Assembly (NCBI RefSeq): GCF_014695585.1
Contig: NZ_JACJON010000009.1
Span: forward strand, 1 to 64,000
Reading direction: 5' to 3'
Source: Microcoleus sp. FACHB-831
Lineage (GTDB): Bacteria; Cyanobacteriota; Cyanobacteriia; Cyanobacteriales; FACHB-T130
DNA: 64,000 bases
Positions 18,966-28,237 of the stretch are shown one piece after another. Positions within the stretch are counted from its first letter, which is position 1. Each line of letters starts with the position of its first letter. The notes beneath the pieces are model-generated. The model had not been told where the DNA came from and searched no databases. It worked only from the letters and a program-made list of their open reading frames with translations. Both the position numbers and the translations under genes were made by a program.

Positions 18966-20432
18966 ATGCGCGTAGCAATCGTAGGAGCGGGGCTAGCTGG
19001 AATGGCGGCGGCAGTCGATTTAGTCGATGCTGGTTGCGAAGTAGAAATCTTTGAGTCTCGTCCGTTTGTGGGGGGTAAGGTTGGTAGTTGGGTAGACGCC
19101 GATGGCAATCACGTTGAAATGGGGTTGCACGTCTTCTTTGGTTGCTACTACCAACTATTTGACTTAATGAAGAAGGTGGGGGCGTTAGACAATCTGCGCC
19201 TGAAACAGCATACCCACACTTTTATCAATAAAGGCGGTAATGTTGGCGAGTTAGATTTTCGCTTCATCACGGGTGCGCCTTTCAATGGATTGAAAGCATT
19301 TTTCACGACATCGCAGCTGTCTGTACAGGATAAATTACAGAATGCGATCGCTCTGGGAACCAGCACAATAGTGCGCGGCTTGGTAGACTTCGAGGGATCG
19401 ATGAAAACTATCCGCGAACTAGATAAAGTCAGCTTTGCCGATTGGTTCCGCAGTCACGGCGGTAGTAATGGCAGCATCAAGCGGATGTGGAACCCCATCG
19501 CCTATGCACTCGGCTTTATTGATTGCGAAAATATCTCAGCCCGTTGCATGCTGACTATTTTCCAGTTATTTGCCGCTAAAACCGAAGCATCGGTACTCCG
19601 GATGCTGGAAGGTTCTCCCGACGAGTACCTCCACAAGCCCATCATTAAATACATAGAAGCAAGAGGGGCAAAAATTCACACTCGTCGCCGCGTGCGGGAA
19701 ATTCAATTTACTGGCGTTGGTAGCGAAACGCAAGTCACTGGCTTAGTTGTTGCCAAAGGCGAGACGGAAGAAACTATCCTTGCTGATGCTTATGTCTGCG
19801 CCTGCGATGTGCCGGGAATTCAGCGCGTTTTGCCTCAAGCTTGGCGTCAATGGTCTGAGTTTGACAATATTTATAAATTAGATGCAGTTCCCGTAGCAAC
19901 GGTGCAGTTGCGATTTGATGGTTGGGTCACTGAGTTGCACGATGCCCAGAAACGGCAACAGCTAGATCGTGCCGCCGGAATTGATAATTTGCTGTATACT
20001 GCCGATGCTGACTTCTCGTGTTTTGCAGACATGGCGCTAACTAGCCCATCTGATTATTATCGGGAAGGACAGGGTTCCTTGTTGCAGTTGGTGTTGACTC
20101 CGGGAGATCCGTTTATAAAGGAGAGTAATGAGGCGATCGCTCAACACGTCCTCAAACAAGTTCACGAACTCTTCCCATCTTCGCGACAGCTAAACATGAC
20201 TTGGTATAGCGTCGTCAAACTCGCCCAATCTCTATATCGCGAAGCACCAGGAATGGACGCCTATCGTCCCCCTCAAAAGACGCCAATAGCAAATTTCTTC
20301 CTTGCGGGTAGCTACACGCAGCAAGACTATATCGATAGTATGGAAGGGGCAACTTTGTCGGGTCGTCAGGCAGCGAAAGCAATTTTAGAAAGTTCACAAA
20401 AATTTGCTAGAACCCCCGTGACCACAGCTTGA
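18966..20432 (+). CDS. crtQ: Zeta-carotene desaturase
   Basis: A plant-type zeta-carotene desaturase of 488 residues from the ATG at 18966, which is preceded by GGGAAAGGCAGG. The FAD-binding dinucleotide fold is at the very N terminus ([17 protein letters not shown]), followed by VGGKVGSW and [11 protein letters not shown]. The C-terminal FAD contact is in [18 protein letters not shown]. The enzyme introduces double bases of conjugation into zeta-carotene to give lycopene in the thylakoid or envelope membrane. The CrtQ/ZDS branch is favoured over CrtP by length and by its downstream SRPBCC partner. A TACAAT box lies just upstream (about 18931) and may be the -10. Confidence 0.92.
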   Translation: MRVAIVGAGLAGMAAAVDLVDAGCEVEIFESRPFVGGKVGSWVDADGNHVEMGLHVFFGCYYQLFDLMKKVGALDNLRLKQHTHTFINKGGNVGELDFRFITGAPFNGLKAFFTTSQLSVQDKLQNAIALGTSTIVRGLVDFEGSMKTIRELDKVSFADWFRSHGGSNGSIKRMWNPIAYALGFIDCENISARCMLTIFQLFAAKTEASVLRMLEGSPDEYLHKPIIKYIEARGAKIHTRRRVREIQFTGVGSETQVTGLVVAKGETEETILADAYVCACDVPGIQRVLPQAWRQWSEFDNIYKLDAVPVATVQLRFDGWVTELHDAQKRQQLDRAAGIDNLLYTADADFSCFADMALTSPSDYYREGQGSLLQLVLTPGDPFIKESNEAIAQHVLKQVHELFPSSRQLNMTWYSVVKLAQSLYREAPGMDAYRPPQKTPIANFFLAGSYTQQDYIDSMEGATLSGRQAAKAILESSQKFARTPVTTA

Positions 20433-20500
20433 TATTGTCAAGCTGAGATTTACGGCTTTGCCTGCCAATCGAAGATCCAAAATCTAAAATCTAAAATCGC

Positions 20501-20947
20501 ATGTCTGATTGGTTAGAACATAGCGTCCAGGTAGAAGTACAGGTTCCCATTGATTTGGTGTGGAGTCTGTGGTCAGATCTAGAGCAAATGCCCCGATGGA
20601 TGAAATGGATTGACTCTGTTAAAGTCCAGGAGGATAATCCAAATTTATCGCGCTGGAAACTTGCTACAGGTGGATTGGAATTCAGTTGGCGATCGCGCAT
20701 CCTGAAAATAGTACCTAACCAAATTATCCAATGGGAATCGGTGGACGGATTGCCCAACCAAGGAGCAATTCGCTTTTATGACAGACAGGGCAGTAGCATT
20801 GTCAAAATGAGCGTGTCTTACGCAATTCCCGGCATTTTGGGTAAGCTTATGGATAATCTGTTTTTGGGTCGCGTTGTTGAATCTACGATCCAAGCTGATT
20901 TAGAACGCTTTCGCGATTACGCCCTTCAAGTTCAAGCTAAATCTTAG
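20501..20947 (+). CDS. SRPBCC (COQ10/START-like) lipid-binding protein
   Basis: A protein of 148 residues. The START-like fold is recognisable from VQVPIDLVWSLWSDLEQMPRWMKWI at the N terminus and a final amphipathic helix (ADLERFRDYALQ). Such proteins bind hydrophobic ligands such as quinones or polyketides. It follows zeta-carotene desaturase by 68 bases on the same strand; the same pairing is known in Synechocystis (slr0940/slr0941), which hints at a role in carotenoid handling. That link is inference. The gap contains AAAATC-type heptamers. Confidence 0.85.
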   Translation: MSDWLEHSVQVEVQVPIDLVWSLWSDLEQMPRWMKWIDSVKVQEDNPNLSRWKLATGGLEFSWRSRILKIVPNQIIQWESVDGLPNQGAIRFYDRQGSSIVKMSVSYAIPGILGKLMDNLFLGRVVESTIQADLERFRDYALQVQAKS

Positions 20948-20952
20948 TAATT

Positions 20953-20986
20953 AGGTGGGCATAAAAAAGTTGATTTATGTCCACCT
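20953..20986. terminator. Hairpin after the SRPBCC gene
   Basis: AGGTGGGCATAAA faces TTTATGTCCACCT just after the stop at 20947, followed by a short T-run. It is a plausible terminator built from the genome's GTGGGC palindrome family. Confidence 0.55.
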
Positions 20987-21210
20987 TTAAAGGCCAACTC
21001 AAAACACCTAATATCTCTAAACGCGATCGACTATTACCAATTTAATGTGGAATAGTAGGGTCGCCAAGCCTTGTTTTCTGTTTGAATATAGCGGTTTTCA
21101 GCTTTTTACAGCAGTGGGAGCATTGTAGGTATATTTTGGAATTTATTATTGATAACACCTATATTTATTACCTAATAAATCCCAAGTTGTAACTATCAGC
21201 TAAGAATACT

Positions 21211-21492
21211 TCACTTCTCAAAGTGCTTCCACAATTTAATAGCGGAATTCCCCTCAAAAAAAAGTTCACCTTTCTCGTTATTATTTTCGAGACTCATATA
21301 AACTTTAGCTTTTACTTTTAATTTAGATTCATTCCATTTATCTATCTCTCTCATTTTAATCTTTACTGATGCTGGGGGATTATCGTCGAGTTTGTAAAGA
21401 GGATTAGCGGATACATCCTCATAAGCTTCCCATTCGATATAAGCGATGTGAGATGTATTGATAACACTATCGTCAAGTCTGATGAATGCCAT
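21211..21492 (-). CDS. Small hypothetical protein
   Basis: A protein of 93 residues with no signal peptide or membrane segment. It has well-formed beta-type segments (SHIAYIEWEAYED, LKVKAKVYMSLE) and ends GNSAIKLWKHFEK. Composition and the ATG start suggest a real gene. I recognise no family. It stands alone between AT-rich intergenic regions. Confidence 0.6.
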   Translation of the reverse strand: MAFIRLDDSVINTSHIAYIEWEAYEDVSANPLYKLDDNPPASVKIKMREIDKWNESKLKVKAKVYMSLENNNEKGELFFEGNSAIKLWKHFEK

Positions 21493-21959
21493 AATAAAAC
21501 CCCGTCGGTTAGAACTATAGTAAACCGGATTGGTTTAAGATACTCCCTAGTTAGAGATTCAGTCAATCAAGGCGGTTCTACGGCGATCGCGCTAGAACCC
21601 CGTTGGCAATAATACCCATCTGGTTTTATTGCCAACAGCAATATTTAACCTTCTTCAGCTTTAGCCGCTCTTACATTGCAGCTAAGTACAACATAGCAAC
21701 TAAATACTTTAGTAATAAGTGAAATTAACATTTTTTAAATACTCTAAAAAAAGTAACGATATAAATATTTTTATTAATTAAATTCGGGAAAATTTAGCAA
21801 AATATGCAAATTCTTTGGACACCCTATGTAACGTCTTGTTTTGGCTAGTCAGGGCGTAAACTTATGTTAGCACCTTGGAAGTCGTAGAAATAATAAGCCG
21901 CGATCGCTCTAATGTGACAAATGGCAGCGCGATATTAGTTCTCTCAAAGTAAATGTTAG
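21493..21959. other. Intergenic region with a hairpin at 21602-21636
   Basis: A 467-base AT-rich gap. The one structured element is a perfect 11-bp inverted repeat, GTTGGCAATAA / TTATTGCCAAC, with a 13-base loop. No T-run follows on either side, so it is not a standard terminator. No ORF is supported. Confidence 0.5.
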
Positions 21960-23894
21960 CTATAACTCAAGTTGTTTGATGCTAGCCTGTGCATTATTAT
22001 AGCAACTGCTAAAGCCTTGGTTAATACAGATATTGGCGGCTTTTTGCAAATCAGACAAAGCTGCCTGTTTATTTCCTAAACTTACTTGTGCAAGCGCCCG
22101 ATTGTAGTAAGAATGCCCATCATTGGGGTTAATTTTAAGGGCAGTAGTGTAATCGGCGATCGCTCCTTTATAATCCTTCAATCTACGGCGGATGTTTGCT
22201 CTGTTCTCCCAAGCATCAGCAACGTTCGGACTTAGCCTAATTGCCTGAGATATATCTGCGATCGCTCCTAAATTATCGCCCATTTTAGCACGGGCAATTC
22301 CTCGGTTGTTGTAAGCTACCGCTAGGTTAAAAGCAATACGCAAAGGCGGAGTATCGCTTTGAATTGCTCCAGGGGGATTTTCTAAAGTTTTGGAAACAAA
22401 CCCTTGCTTGTAAGATAGTGCTTCGTCTTTGGGACGAGAGCCAATTGCTTGCTTTTTAGTTTTTATTTCTCCCTGATAATCTTTCAAGAAGCGATGGGCA
22501 ATTCCTCGGGGGATATTGTTATTGTCCTCATTAGCCGTAATTTTTATAGCTTTTGTGTAATCGGCGATCGCCCCTTGATAGTCTTGTAGAGTAAAACGAG
22601 CATTTCCCCGACCAATATACGCAAATGTCAACTTAGAATTTAGTTTAAGTGCTTGAGTATAATCCTCAAGCGATCGCTTGTTATCTCCTATCTCAAAAAA
22701 AGCAAAACCTCGGTCATAGTATGCATCGGCGCGATCTGATTTCAACTGAATCGCCCAGCTAAAATTTTGAATAGCTTCCTGGTAATTTCCTCCCCTCGCT
22801 TTATTTGCTCCTATAAATACAAATACGTGCGGTAGCTGAGTCAACAAAGCAACAATTACTCCACCCGCCGCTAGCAAAGTAGCTGCTGCTTCCCAGCGAT
22901 ATCGGCGTGCTATATTTGTTGTCTGCTCTAACTGGGTTTTTTGATTAGCAGAAATAGCTGGAAACTTCCCGGCTGAAGCCAATGCTGCTGGAACCGTAGA
23001 AGCGATCGCAGAGCCGATATTTCGAGTAATGAGCCTTGGCGTATTGGCTAAATTCTTAGAATTAGTAACTATACTTTTTAAGTCAGCCAAAACTTCTCTT
23101 GCTGACTTGTAGCGCTGATTGAAATCAAACCGCACCATTTTATCGATAACATCTGCCAGCCTTGAACTAACCTGCACGCGATCGCGCCAGACAAATTCAC
23201 CTGTTTGGGGATTATTACCAACTCGCAGGTTTAGTAATTCCTCAACTGTAAAACCGCCTAGAGCTTGAATCATCATCATGCCCAAGGCATAAATATCGCT
23301 GTTAAATTGCGGGTATCCTTTGAATTGTTCAATTGGCATATACGCTCTCGTGCCAATCGCAACAGTTTGAGTGATTGCCCCAGAGGCTACTTGAGTGTTA
23401 ATTTCTTTAACAGAACCGAAATCAATTAAAACTAATTTACCGTCAATTTGTCGCCGAATTATATTATTAGGCTTGATGTCTCGATGGATTACGCCGTGCT
23501 TATGCACAACAAACAAAATTTGTAATACTGCTACTAATAAGCTGATAATTCGTGCTTCCGGTAAAGGTTTACCCGGTACAATTTCTTCACTTAAAAGATG
23601 GCCTGGAATATACTCTTGAACTAAGTAAAATTCTTTATTTTCCTCAAAATGGGCTAGCAAGCGAGGAATTTGGTCGTGTTTACCTAATTTTTCTAATACC
23701 TCTGCTTCTTTTTTAAACAGGCGATGTCCCGTTTGGTAAGCTCCAGGTTTGTTACTAAGAACGCGCAACTGCTTTACAACACATGGAGGATGGCCTGGAC
23801 GACGAGTATCTTCGGCTAAATAGGTTTGCCCAAAGCCACCTGATGCTAATATTTTAAGTATTTTGTAGCGCCTATCTAAAAGTCGGCTAATCAC
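21960..23894 (-). CDS. Ser/Thr protein kinase with C-terminal TPR array
   Basis: A protein of 644 residues starting at a GTG. The Hanks-type kinase domain covers about 10-275, with the GGFGQTYLAE glycine loop, catalytic HRDIKPNN and DFGSVK. A membrane segment near 338-360 is followed by about seven TPR units (for example DYQGAIADYTKAIK, GAIADISQAIRLSPN). The kinase should face the cytoplasm and the TPR array lie outside the membrane. The type is frequent in filamentous cyanobacteria; the substrate is unknown. Confidence 0.92.
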   Translation of the reverse strand: MISRLLDRRYKILKILASGGFGQTYLAEDTRRPGHPPCVVKQLRVLSNKPGAYQTGHRLFKKEAEVLEKLGKHDQIPRLLAHFEENKEFYLVQEYIPGHLLSEEIVPGKPLPEARIISLLVAVLQILFVVHKHGVIHRDIKPNNIIRRQIDGKLVLIDFGSVKEINTQVASGAITQTVAIGTRAYMPIEQFKGYPQFNSDIYALGMMMIQALGGFTVEELLNLRVGNNPQTGEFVWRDRVQVSSRLADVIDKMVRFDFNQRYKSAREVLADLKSIVTNSKNLANTPRLITRNIGSAIASTVPAALASAGKFPAISANQKTQLEQTTNIARRYRWEAAATLLAAGGVIVALLTQLPHVFVFIGANKARGGNYQEAIQNFSWAIQLKSDRADAYYDRGFAFFEIGDNKRSLEDYTQALKLNSKLTFAYIGRGNARFTLQDYQGAIADYTKAIKITANEDNNNIPRGIAHRFLKDYQGEIKTKKQAIGSRPKDEALSYKQGFVSKTLENPPGAIQSDTPPLRIAFNLAVAYNNRGIARAKMGDNLGAIADISQAIRLSPNVADAWENRANIRRRLKDYKGAIADYTTALKINPNDGHSYYNRALAQVSLGNKQAALSDLQKAANICINQGFSSCYNNAQASIKQLEL

Positions 23895-24119
23895 GGCAAT
23901 ATTCCAGCCTTTTTAGATAAATTTTGGCATGGAATACTGATGGTTTCCTCAGCCAAAAGGGGGGACTCGTAACGCTTTTAGCTGACGTGTTATTTACTTG
24001 TAGTGTTCCCTGACCGCAAGGCAAGTTGGCATTATTTCTACTCTCATTAGTGTCTAGAGTAGAAAAACTTAGCGTAAGGATTTATATGGCTAAATATAGT
24101 GCAATATAAGATATTATCA

Positions 24120-24392
24120 CTACAAGCGCTGATTTTGACCGCCCAGGATGGCATCGTCAGGTCTAGGCTCACGTTGAGGATTCCGCAGGTTCTTGGTCGC
24201 TTTCTCTAGCTCAAGTCGTTCAATTCCAAGCTGTCGCTGATCCTGGTTAATTTCCAGCCTAACTCGTTCGAGCCGTGCAAAATCTTCCTCAATTTGTTGC
24301 CTCCGCTCTAGCCTAACGGGTAATAAGTTTTTAACTGACGGGAGAAATTTATAAAATGTTGACCAACTGGCTAGATTGACAAGCCAGCAGGT
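24120..24392 (-). pseudogene. Coiled-coil protein remnant
   Basis: Between TAA at 24393-24395 and TAG at 24120-24122 a frame of 90 codons encodes coherent protein: a hydrophobic start (CWLVNLASW, FYKFLPSVKNLL), then a charged coiled coil (RRQQIEEDFARLERVRLE, QLGIERLELEKATKNL) and a polar tail. It has no ATG, GTG or TTG start. It looks like the C-terminal end of a decayed membrane-anchored coiled-coil gene. Family unknown. Confidence 0.5.
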
Positions 24393-24504
24393 TTAATTTA
24401 GTCTGAAAGCTACCAAGAAATCGAGTATGTTTTTGGACTTGTGCTAGGTACAGCAGAGCGTTCAGCCTCTATAGCTATATTTTTTAATCTCAGCCGTTCA
24501 AAAA

Positions 24505-24561
24505 TTAACAATTTGGGTGAATATAGAGAGTGAATTTAAGATGCGATCGCTGTTTATTTAA
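24505..24561 (-). pseudogene. Remnant resembling the ferredoxin C-terminus
   Basis: The minus strand reads QRSHLKFTLYIHPNC followed by a stop. The intact ferredoxin encoded 170 bases away ends GRSHLTINLYIDPNW. Ten of 15 residues match, and the DNA (AATATAGAGA ... GCGATCGC) is also similar. It is probably the tail of a decayed duplicate. Confidence 0.4.
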
Positions 24562-24678
24562 TTGGCAGTAACTTTCAGCCTCTATAAATAAAATTTCCAA
24601 TAAAATACAGTTGTCAATCTCCGAGCTATGAATATGCCTATTGTTAGCATTACTCAGAGACTTTTGGTAGTTTAACAA

Positions 24679-24939
24679 TTACCAATTCGGGTCAATATAG
24701 AGATTAATTGTTAAGTGCGATCGCCCCGCAGGTACTGCGGTAATACAAGCACATACCATCTTTCCCTCAGCATTTGGTGTCGCTTCGCGAACAATCTCCA
24801 CTTCACAAGCGTGACACGAACCCATCAAACAACCAGTGGGAATGGACAGCCCAGCCCTTTTAGCCACTTGCAGCATTGGCTCTCCTGCCTCTGCCTCAAC
24901 CGTAACATCATCCGGCAAAAATCTAATTTGAACGCCCAT
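24679..24939 (-). CDS. [2Fe-2S] ferredoxin-like protein
   Basis: A protein of 86 residues with the plant-type ferredoxin fold. The cluster cysteines are in TGCLMGSCHACEVEI, with the fourth in the MVCACITAVP segment. The first loop matches the CxxxxCxxC pattern. It lies 70 bases downstream of cobyric acid synthase on the same strand and may be co-transcribed with it; whether it donates electrons to corrin metabolism is inference. It is shorter than photosynthetic PetF, so it is an accessory ferredoxin. Confidence 0.88.
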   Translation of the reverse strand: MGVQIRFLPDDVTVEAEAGEPMLQVAKRAGLSIPTGCLMGSCHACEVEIVREATPNAEGKMVCACITAVPAGRSHLTINLYIDPNW

Positions 24940-25009
24940 GACTTGTTATTAGTTATTAATTTTTAATTAGCCGAATTCCTCTCCCATCATGTAAGCAAAA
25001 GTAATTCTT

Positions 25010-26515
25010 CTAACCCAAAATTGGTCTTAAATCTAAGTTAGCTTCAACAATATTAGCCATCGAGTCTAAAATGGCTTCTCGCTGTTCGCGGTAGTTTGCA
25101 ACACCATTAGGCAAAGTAGATAATCCGCGTTGTTGACGTAGTTGATTTATCCAGGCACGTCGCCAAGGGCCATTATCAAAAATACCGTGCAGATAAGTCC
25201 CCATCACCGATTGATTTGCATCCACAATTCCCAAATTAGGATCGTCAAACAAAGCCTTATAAGGAGCATTTTTCGCCGACAACCCTAGTGGAGATCCTCC
25301 CTCCTCCAACTTCAGCAGCCTGCTACGACCTTGATGAATTTCATACCCCGCCACTGGTAAACCAACCTGGGGGTAGTTAGAAGTCACAATTCGCTGGCGG
25401 GCAATTTTATTGCTAGTAATAACAGTTTTTATGGGCAACAATTCTAGCCCTTTGTAGCGTCCCGCTTCACCCTCAATTCCCTCTGGATCGGCAACAATTT
25501 TGCCTAACATTTGGAATCCACCACAGATTCCCAATAGCGTTCCACCAGCTCGGACGTAATTTTGAATTGCCTGCCCCATGCCTGTCTTTTGCAAAACCAG
25601 CAAGTCAGATATTGTAGTTTTGGAACCCGGTAGAATAACTGCGTCTGGATGTCCCAAAGAGTCTTGGGGGCTAATGTATTTCACCGTGACGGTGGGTTCG
25701 GCTTCGAGGGGGTCAAAGTCCGTAAAATTAGAAATTCGGGGAAGGCGGATAACAGCAATAGTGATATCGCTATGAGCCTTGCTGCTGCGACGATCCAGCA
25801 AATCGAGGGAATCCTCGGCTGGGAACATTTGCTCTACCCAAGGAAGCACGCCCAAAACGGGAATACCCGTGCGTTTTTCTAGCCAAGTAATACCAGGGTC
25901 TAGGAGACTTCGCTGCCCTCTAAACTTATTAATTACAACCCCCTTGATTAACGCTCGTTCATCCGGTTCCAACAACTCCAGAGTACCCACAACATGGGCA
26001 AAAGCGCCCCCCCGGTCAATATCAACCACGAGTATAGTTGGCGCATTTAAATACTTTGCAACTCGCATATTTGCCATGTCGCGGTGCTTGAGGTTAATCT
26101 CGGCTGGGCTACCCGCTCCCTCGCAAACAATTAAATCAAACTCTTCACCCAAACGTCTCAACGATTCTTCAACCGCCTGCCAACCCTGGTCAAAATACTT
26201 CTCGTAATATTCTGCCGCACCTGCTATCCCAACAGCTTTGCCCTTGATAATCACCTGGGAGGTCATGTCGCCTTGCGGCTTGAGTAAAACCGGGTTCATC
26301 TCCACCCAAGGCGTCACCCCCGCCGCCCACGCTTGCACTGCCTGTGCATAGCCAATTTCACCGCCATTCTGCGTTACATAAGCATTCAGCGCCATATTCT
26401 GCGCTTTGAACGGAGTAACCCGCCAGCCGCGCCGTGACAGCAGGCGACAAAGTGCTGCTGTGATTAACGATTTTCCTGCGTGGGACGTTGTGCCCACCAC
26501 CATAATGGCTTTCAT
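25010..26515 (-). CDS. cobQ: Cobyric acid synthase
   Basis: A protein of 501 residues, full length for CobQ/CbiP, which amidates adenosylcobyrinic acid a,c-diamide at four positions using glutamine and ATP. The N-terminal P-loop-type domain has GTTSHAGKS and DIDRGGAFAH. The C-terminal class I glutaminase has its nucleophile Cys in LLGICGGFQMLG and a histidine in GTYLHGIF. It acts in the cytoplasm late in cobalamin synthesis. No cobalamin riboswitch was recognised in the upstream gap 26516-26626. Confidence 0.96.
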   Translation of the reverse strand: MKAIMVVGTTSHAGKSLITAALCRLLSRRGWRVTPFKAQNMALNAYVTQNGGEIGYAQAVQAWAAGVTPWVEMNPVLLKPQGDMTSQVIIKGKAVGIAGAAEYYEKYFDQGWQAVEESLRRLGEEFDLIVCEGAGSPAEINLKHRDMANMRVAKYLNAPTILVVDIDRGGAFAHVVGTLELLEPDERALIKGVVINKFRGQRSLLDPGITWLEKRTGIPVLGVLPWVEQMFPAEDSLDLLDRRSSKAHSDITIAVIRLPRISNFTDFDPLEAEPTVTVKYISPQDSLGHPDAVILPGSKTTISDLLVLQKTGMGQAIQNYVRAGGTLLGICGGFQMLGKIVADPEGIEGEAGRYKGLELLPIKTVITSNKIARQRIVTSNYPQVGLPVAGYEIHQGRSRLLKLEEGGSPLGLSAKNAPYKALFDDPNLGIVDANQSVMGTYLHGIFDNGPWRRAWINQLRQQRGLSTLPNGVANYREQREAILDSMANIVEANLDLRPILG

Positions 26516-26626
26516 TAGATTTTAATTTTGGATTGTGGATTTTTGGCGGTGACGATAGCCCAGAGCGCCAGAGGGGAGTTTGGATTTATGATCCCAATCT
26601 ACAATTTACAATCTAAAATCTAAAAT

Positions 26627-27037
26627 TTAAAAGTTCCAGCGCAGCCAACGGCTTAAGGAATTGTAAAGGCGATCCAAAAGAGAGGGCGCTGGCAATGAAC
26701 CACCCTGGCTTTGCCATTTTTCTAGTAGCTGGCGCCCCAAGGGTGTGAGACGAAAACTATCGGTAATTCCTTGACCATCAACTTCTCGCCGCAGTATGCC
26801 GACCTCAATGAGCCACAAAAGGGGGCTTTCTGCTGCTAACTCAGAGAGTGGCCGATTTGTGTAGTTTTGTTTGACACCAGACTCACCCGCGATCGCGTTC
26901 AACGATACGCTACTTTGTAGCATACTCGCAAATAATTGCAGCTTAAACGGCGAACAGCGCATTGCCCTTTCTGCTCTTTCTACCGTCCGGCTTGAATATT
27001 GAATCGAATGTTCGTTTTTTGGCTTAATAGAGATCAT
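26627..27037 (-). CDS. Conserved cyanobacterial winged-helix-like protein (possibly Npun_F0494 family)
   Basis: A protein of 136 residues from the ATG at 27037 (a TTG eight codons upstream is the alternative). A helical N-terminal part with RTVERAERAMRCSPFKLQLFA is followed by a segment that reads like a winged helix (LLWLIEVGILRREVDGQGITDSFRLTPLGRQLLEKW). I associate it with the Npun_F0494 family from memory. DNA binding is inferred, not shown. It lies upstream of cobQ on the same strand. Confidence 0.72.
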   Translation of the reverse strand: MISIKPKNEHSIQYSSRTVERAERAMRCSPFKLQLFASMLQSSVSLNAIAGESGVKQNYTNRPLSELAAESPLLWLIEVGILRREVDGQGITDSFRLTPLGRQLLEKWQSQGGSLPAPSLLDRLYNSLSRWLRWNF

Positions 27038-27235
27038 TGCGGCAGGACTGTTAACTATCAAACTATGGACTGCTTTATTTTTTAAAGTTTAAAGTCTAAA
27101 GCTGACCTTTCAACTCAATCTTTTTCAACCTGATGGGATAGGCTTGCCTATGCCATCTTTTTATTTTAAAGTTTTATAAACATTTTGTAGAATATATATT
27201 TGCAAATAACTCTACAACAGAAGGAAACAAAATCA

Positions 27236-27676
27236 ATGGCTCTAGCAATTGGAACAAAAGCACCAAATTTTTCCGTAAGAGACACAATCGGCAAAACCGT
27301 CACCCTCTCAGAACTGGCGGGAAAAACAATAGTGCTTTACTTCTACCCCAAAGACGATACCCCCGGCTGTACCAAAGAAGCGTGTAGCTTTAGAGATGCC
27401 TATGCAGACTATCAGGGCAAAGATATTGTTGTACTAGGCGTCAGCAAAGATGATGAGAATTCTCACAAACAATTTACCAGCAAATTTAATCTCCCCTTTC
27501 CCCTACTGGCAGATATTGATGGTAGCCTAACCAAAGCTTATGACGTTGAGGCTCCCAGCGGCTACGCCCAAAGAGTGACCTACGTTATTGACGGCAAAGG
27601 CAATATTAGCCACGTTTTTTCCAACATCCAACACGAAACTCATGCTAGCGACATCTTAGCCGAGCTGGGTTATTAA
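27236..27676 (+). CDS. bcp: Peroxiredoxin Q / bacterioferritin comigratory protein
   Basis: An atypical 2-Cys peroxiredoxin of 146 residues from the ATG at 27236, preceded by AAGGAA. The peroxidatic Cys is in DDTPGCTKEACSFRD and the resolving Cys is five residues later, the PrxQ/BCP pattern. It reduces hydrogen and organic peroxides with thioredoxin as donor. No signal peptide is seen. A strong terminator follows at 27713-27747. Confidence 0.95.
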   Translation: MALAIGTKAPNFSVRDTIGKTVTLSELAGKTIVLYFYPKDDTPGCTKEACSFRDAYADYQGKDIVVLGVSKDDENSHKQFTSKFNLPFPLLADIDGSLTKAYDVEAPSGYAQRVTYVIDGKGNISHVFSNIQHETHASDILAELGY

Positions 27677-27712
27677 GCTCAATTAGAGCTGAGGGCAGCT
27701 TTAAACGCAAGT

Positions 27713-27747
27713 AAAAAACCCGTTTTCTCATTAGAAAACGGGTTTTT
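27713..27747. terminator. Bidirectional terminator between bcp and a convergent gene
   Basis: CCCGTTTTCT pairs with AGAAAACGGG, with an A-run before and a T-run after, so it can stop transcription from both sides. Confidence 0.9.
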
Positions 27748-27772
27748 AGGTAACTTTCCCGACGGATAGATA

Positions 27773-28171
27773 TTAATTCTTCGCAGGAATCGCGATCGCA
27801 GGAGTTACAGAATTTGCAGGAGTTGCAGGAGTTGCAGGACTTACACCTGTTCCCTGATTTAAATTGCGAAGCCGTTCTCGTTGCAGACTACGGAACTTTG
27901 CAGCAGCGCTATCGATATTTTTACCCTGCTCCGCAGAAAATTCATCATAGCTGCGGAGGTTGCCCAATTGGGCGCGATGGATTAAGTCAAAGACACCCAT
28001 CGATTCCCCTTCGCTGCTACTCGAAAAGGGGTCTTTATTTTGCTGATTTTGTTGGAAATCCTGTAATGGTTGCGCGTCCCCTGTTTGCGCCAGAACTGTT
28101 TGGGGCACGCAAGAGAAGGCAATCCCCATTCCCGCTAAAAGGCTAAGAGCTAGGTGAGTTTTTATTTTCAT
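27773..28171 (-). CDS. Small secreted protein, unknown function
   Basis: A protein of 132 residues from the ATG at 28171. A classic signal peptide (MKIKTHLALSLLAGMGIAFS) ends near VLAQTGDA. The mature part is polar, with a helical segment (FDLIHRAQLGNLRSYDEF) and a Pro/Ala/Thr tail (SPATPATPAN) encoded by short DNA repeats. It is probably periplasmic. It lies downstream of the ABC exporter genes on the same strand. No family recognised. Confidence 0.7.
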   Translation of the reverse strand: MKIKTHLALSLLAGMGIAFSCVPQTVLAQTGDAQPLQDFQQNQQNKDPFSSSSEGESMGVFDLIHRAQLGNLRSYDEFSAEQGKNIDSAAAKFRSLQRERLRNLNQGTGVSPATPATPANSVTPAIAIPAKN

Positions 28172-28196
28172 GGCAATTTGGGAGTTAAACAAGTAG

Positions 28197-28216
28197 AGAC
28201 GCGATAAATCGCGTCT
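28197..28216. repeat. Dispersed AGACGCGAT palindrome, copy C
   Basis: AGACGCGAT faces ATCGCGTCT, followed by a partial second copy (GATTTATCGC). It belongs to the family of 3733 and 14891. Confidence 0.65.
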
Positions 28217-28237
28217 GATTTATCGCATCACTACAAT

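Noticed and set aside
25779-26207. 142-codon plus-strand ORF
   Set aside because: It lies wholly antisense to cobQ, has low-complexity Ser/Arg-rich composition and no domain. It is a shadow frame.
26516-26626. Cobalamin riboswitch before cobQ
   Set aside because: No B12-box-like conserved core could be found by eye in this short gap, nor upstream of cobM.
27814-28146. 110-codon plus-strand ORF over the secreted protein gene
   Set aside because: The opposite strand encodes a signal peptide and coherent protein; this frame has neither.
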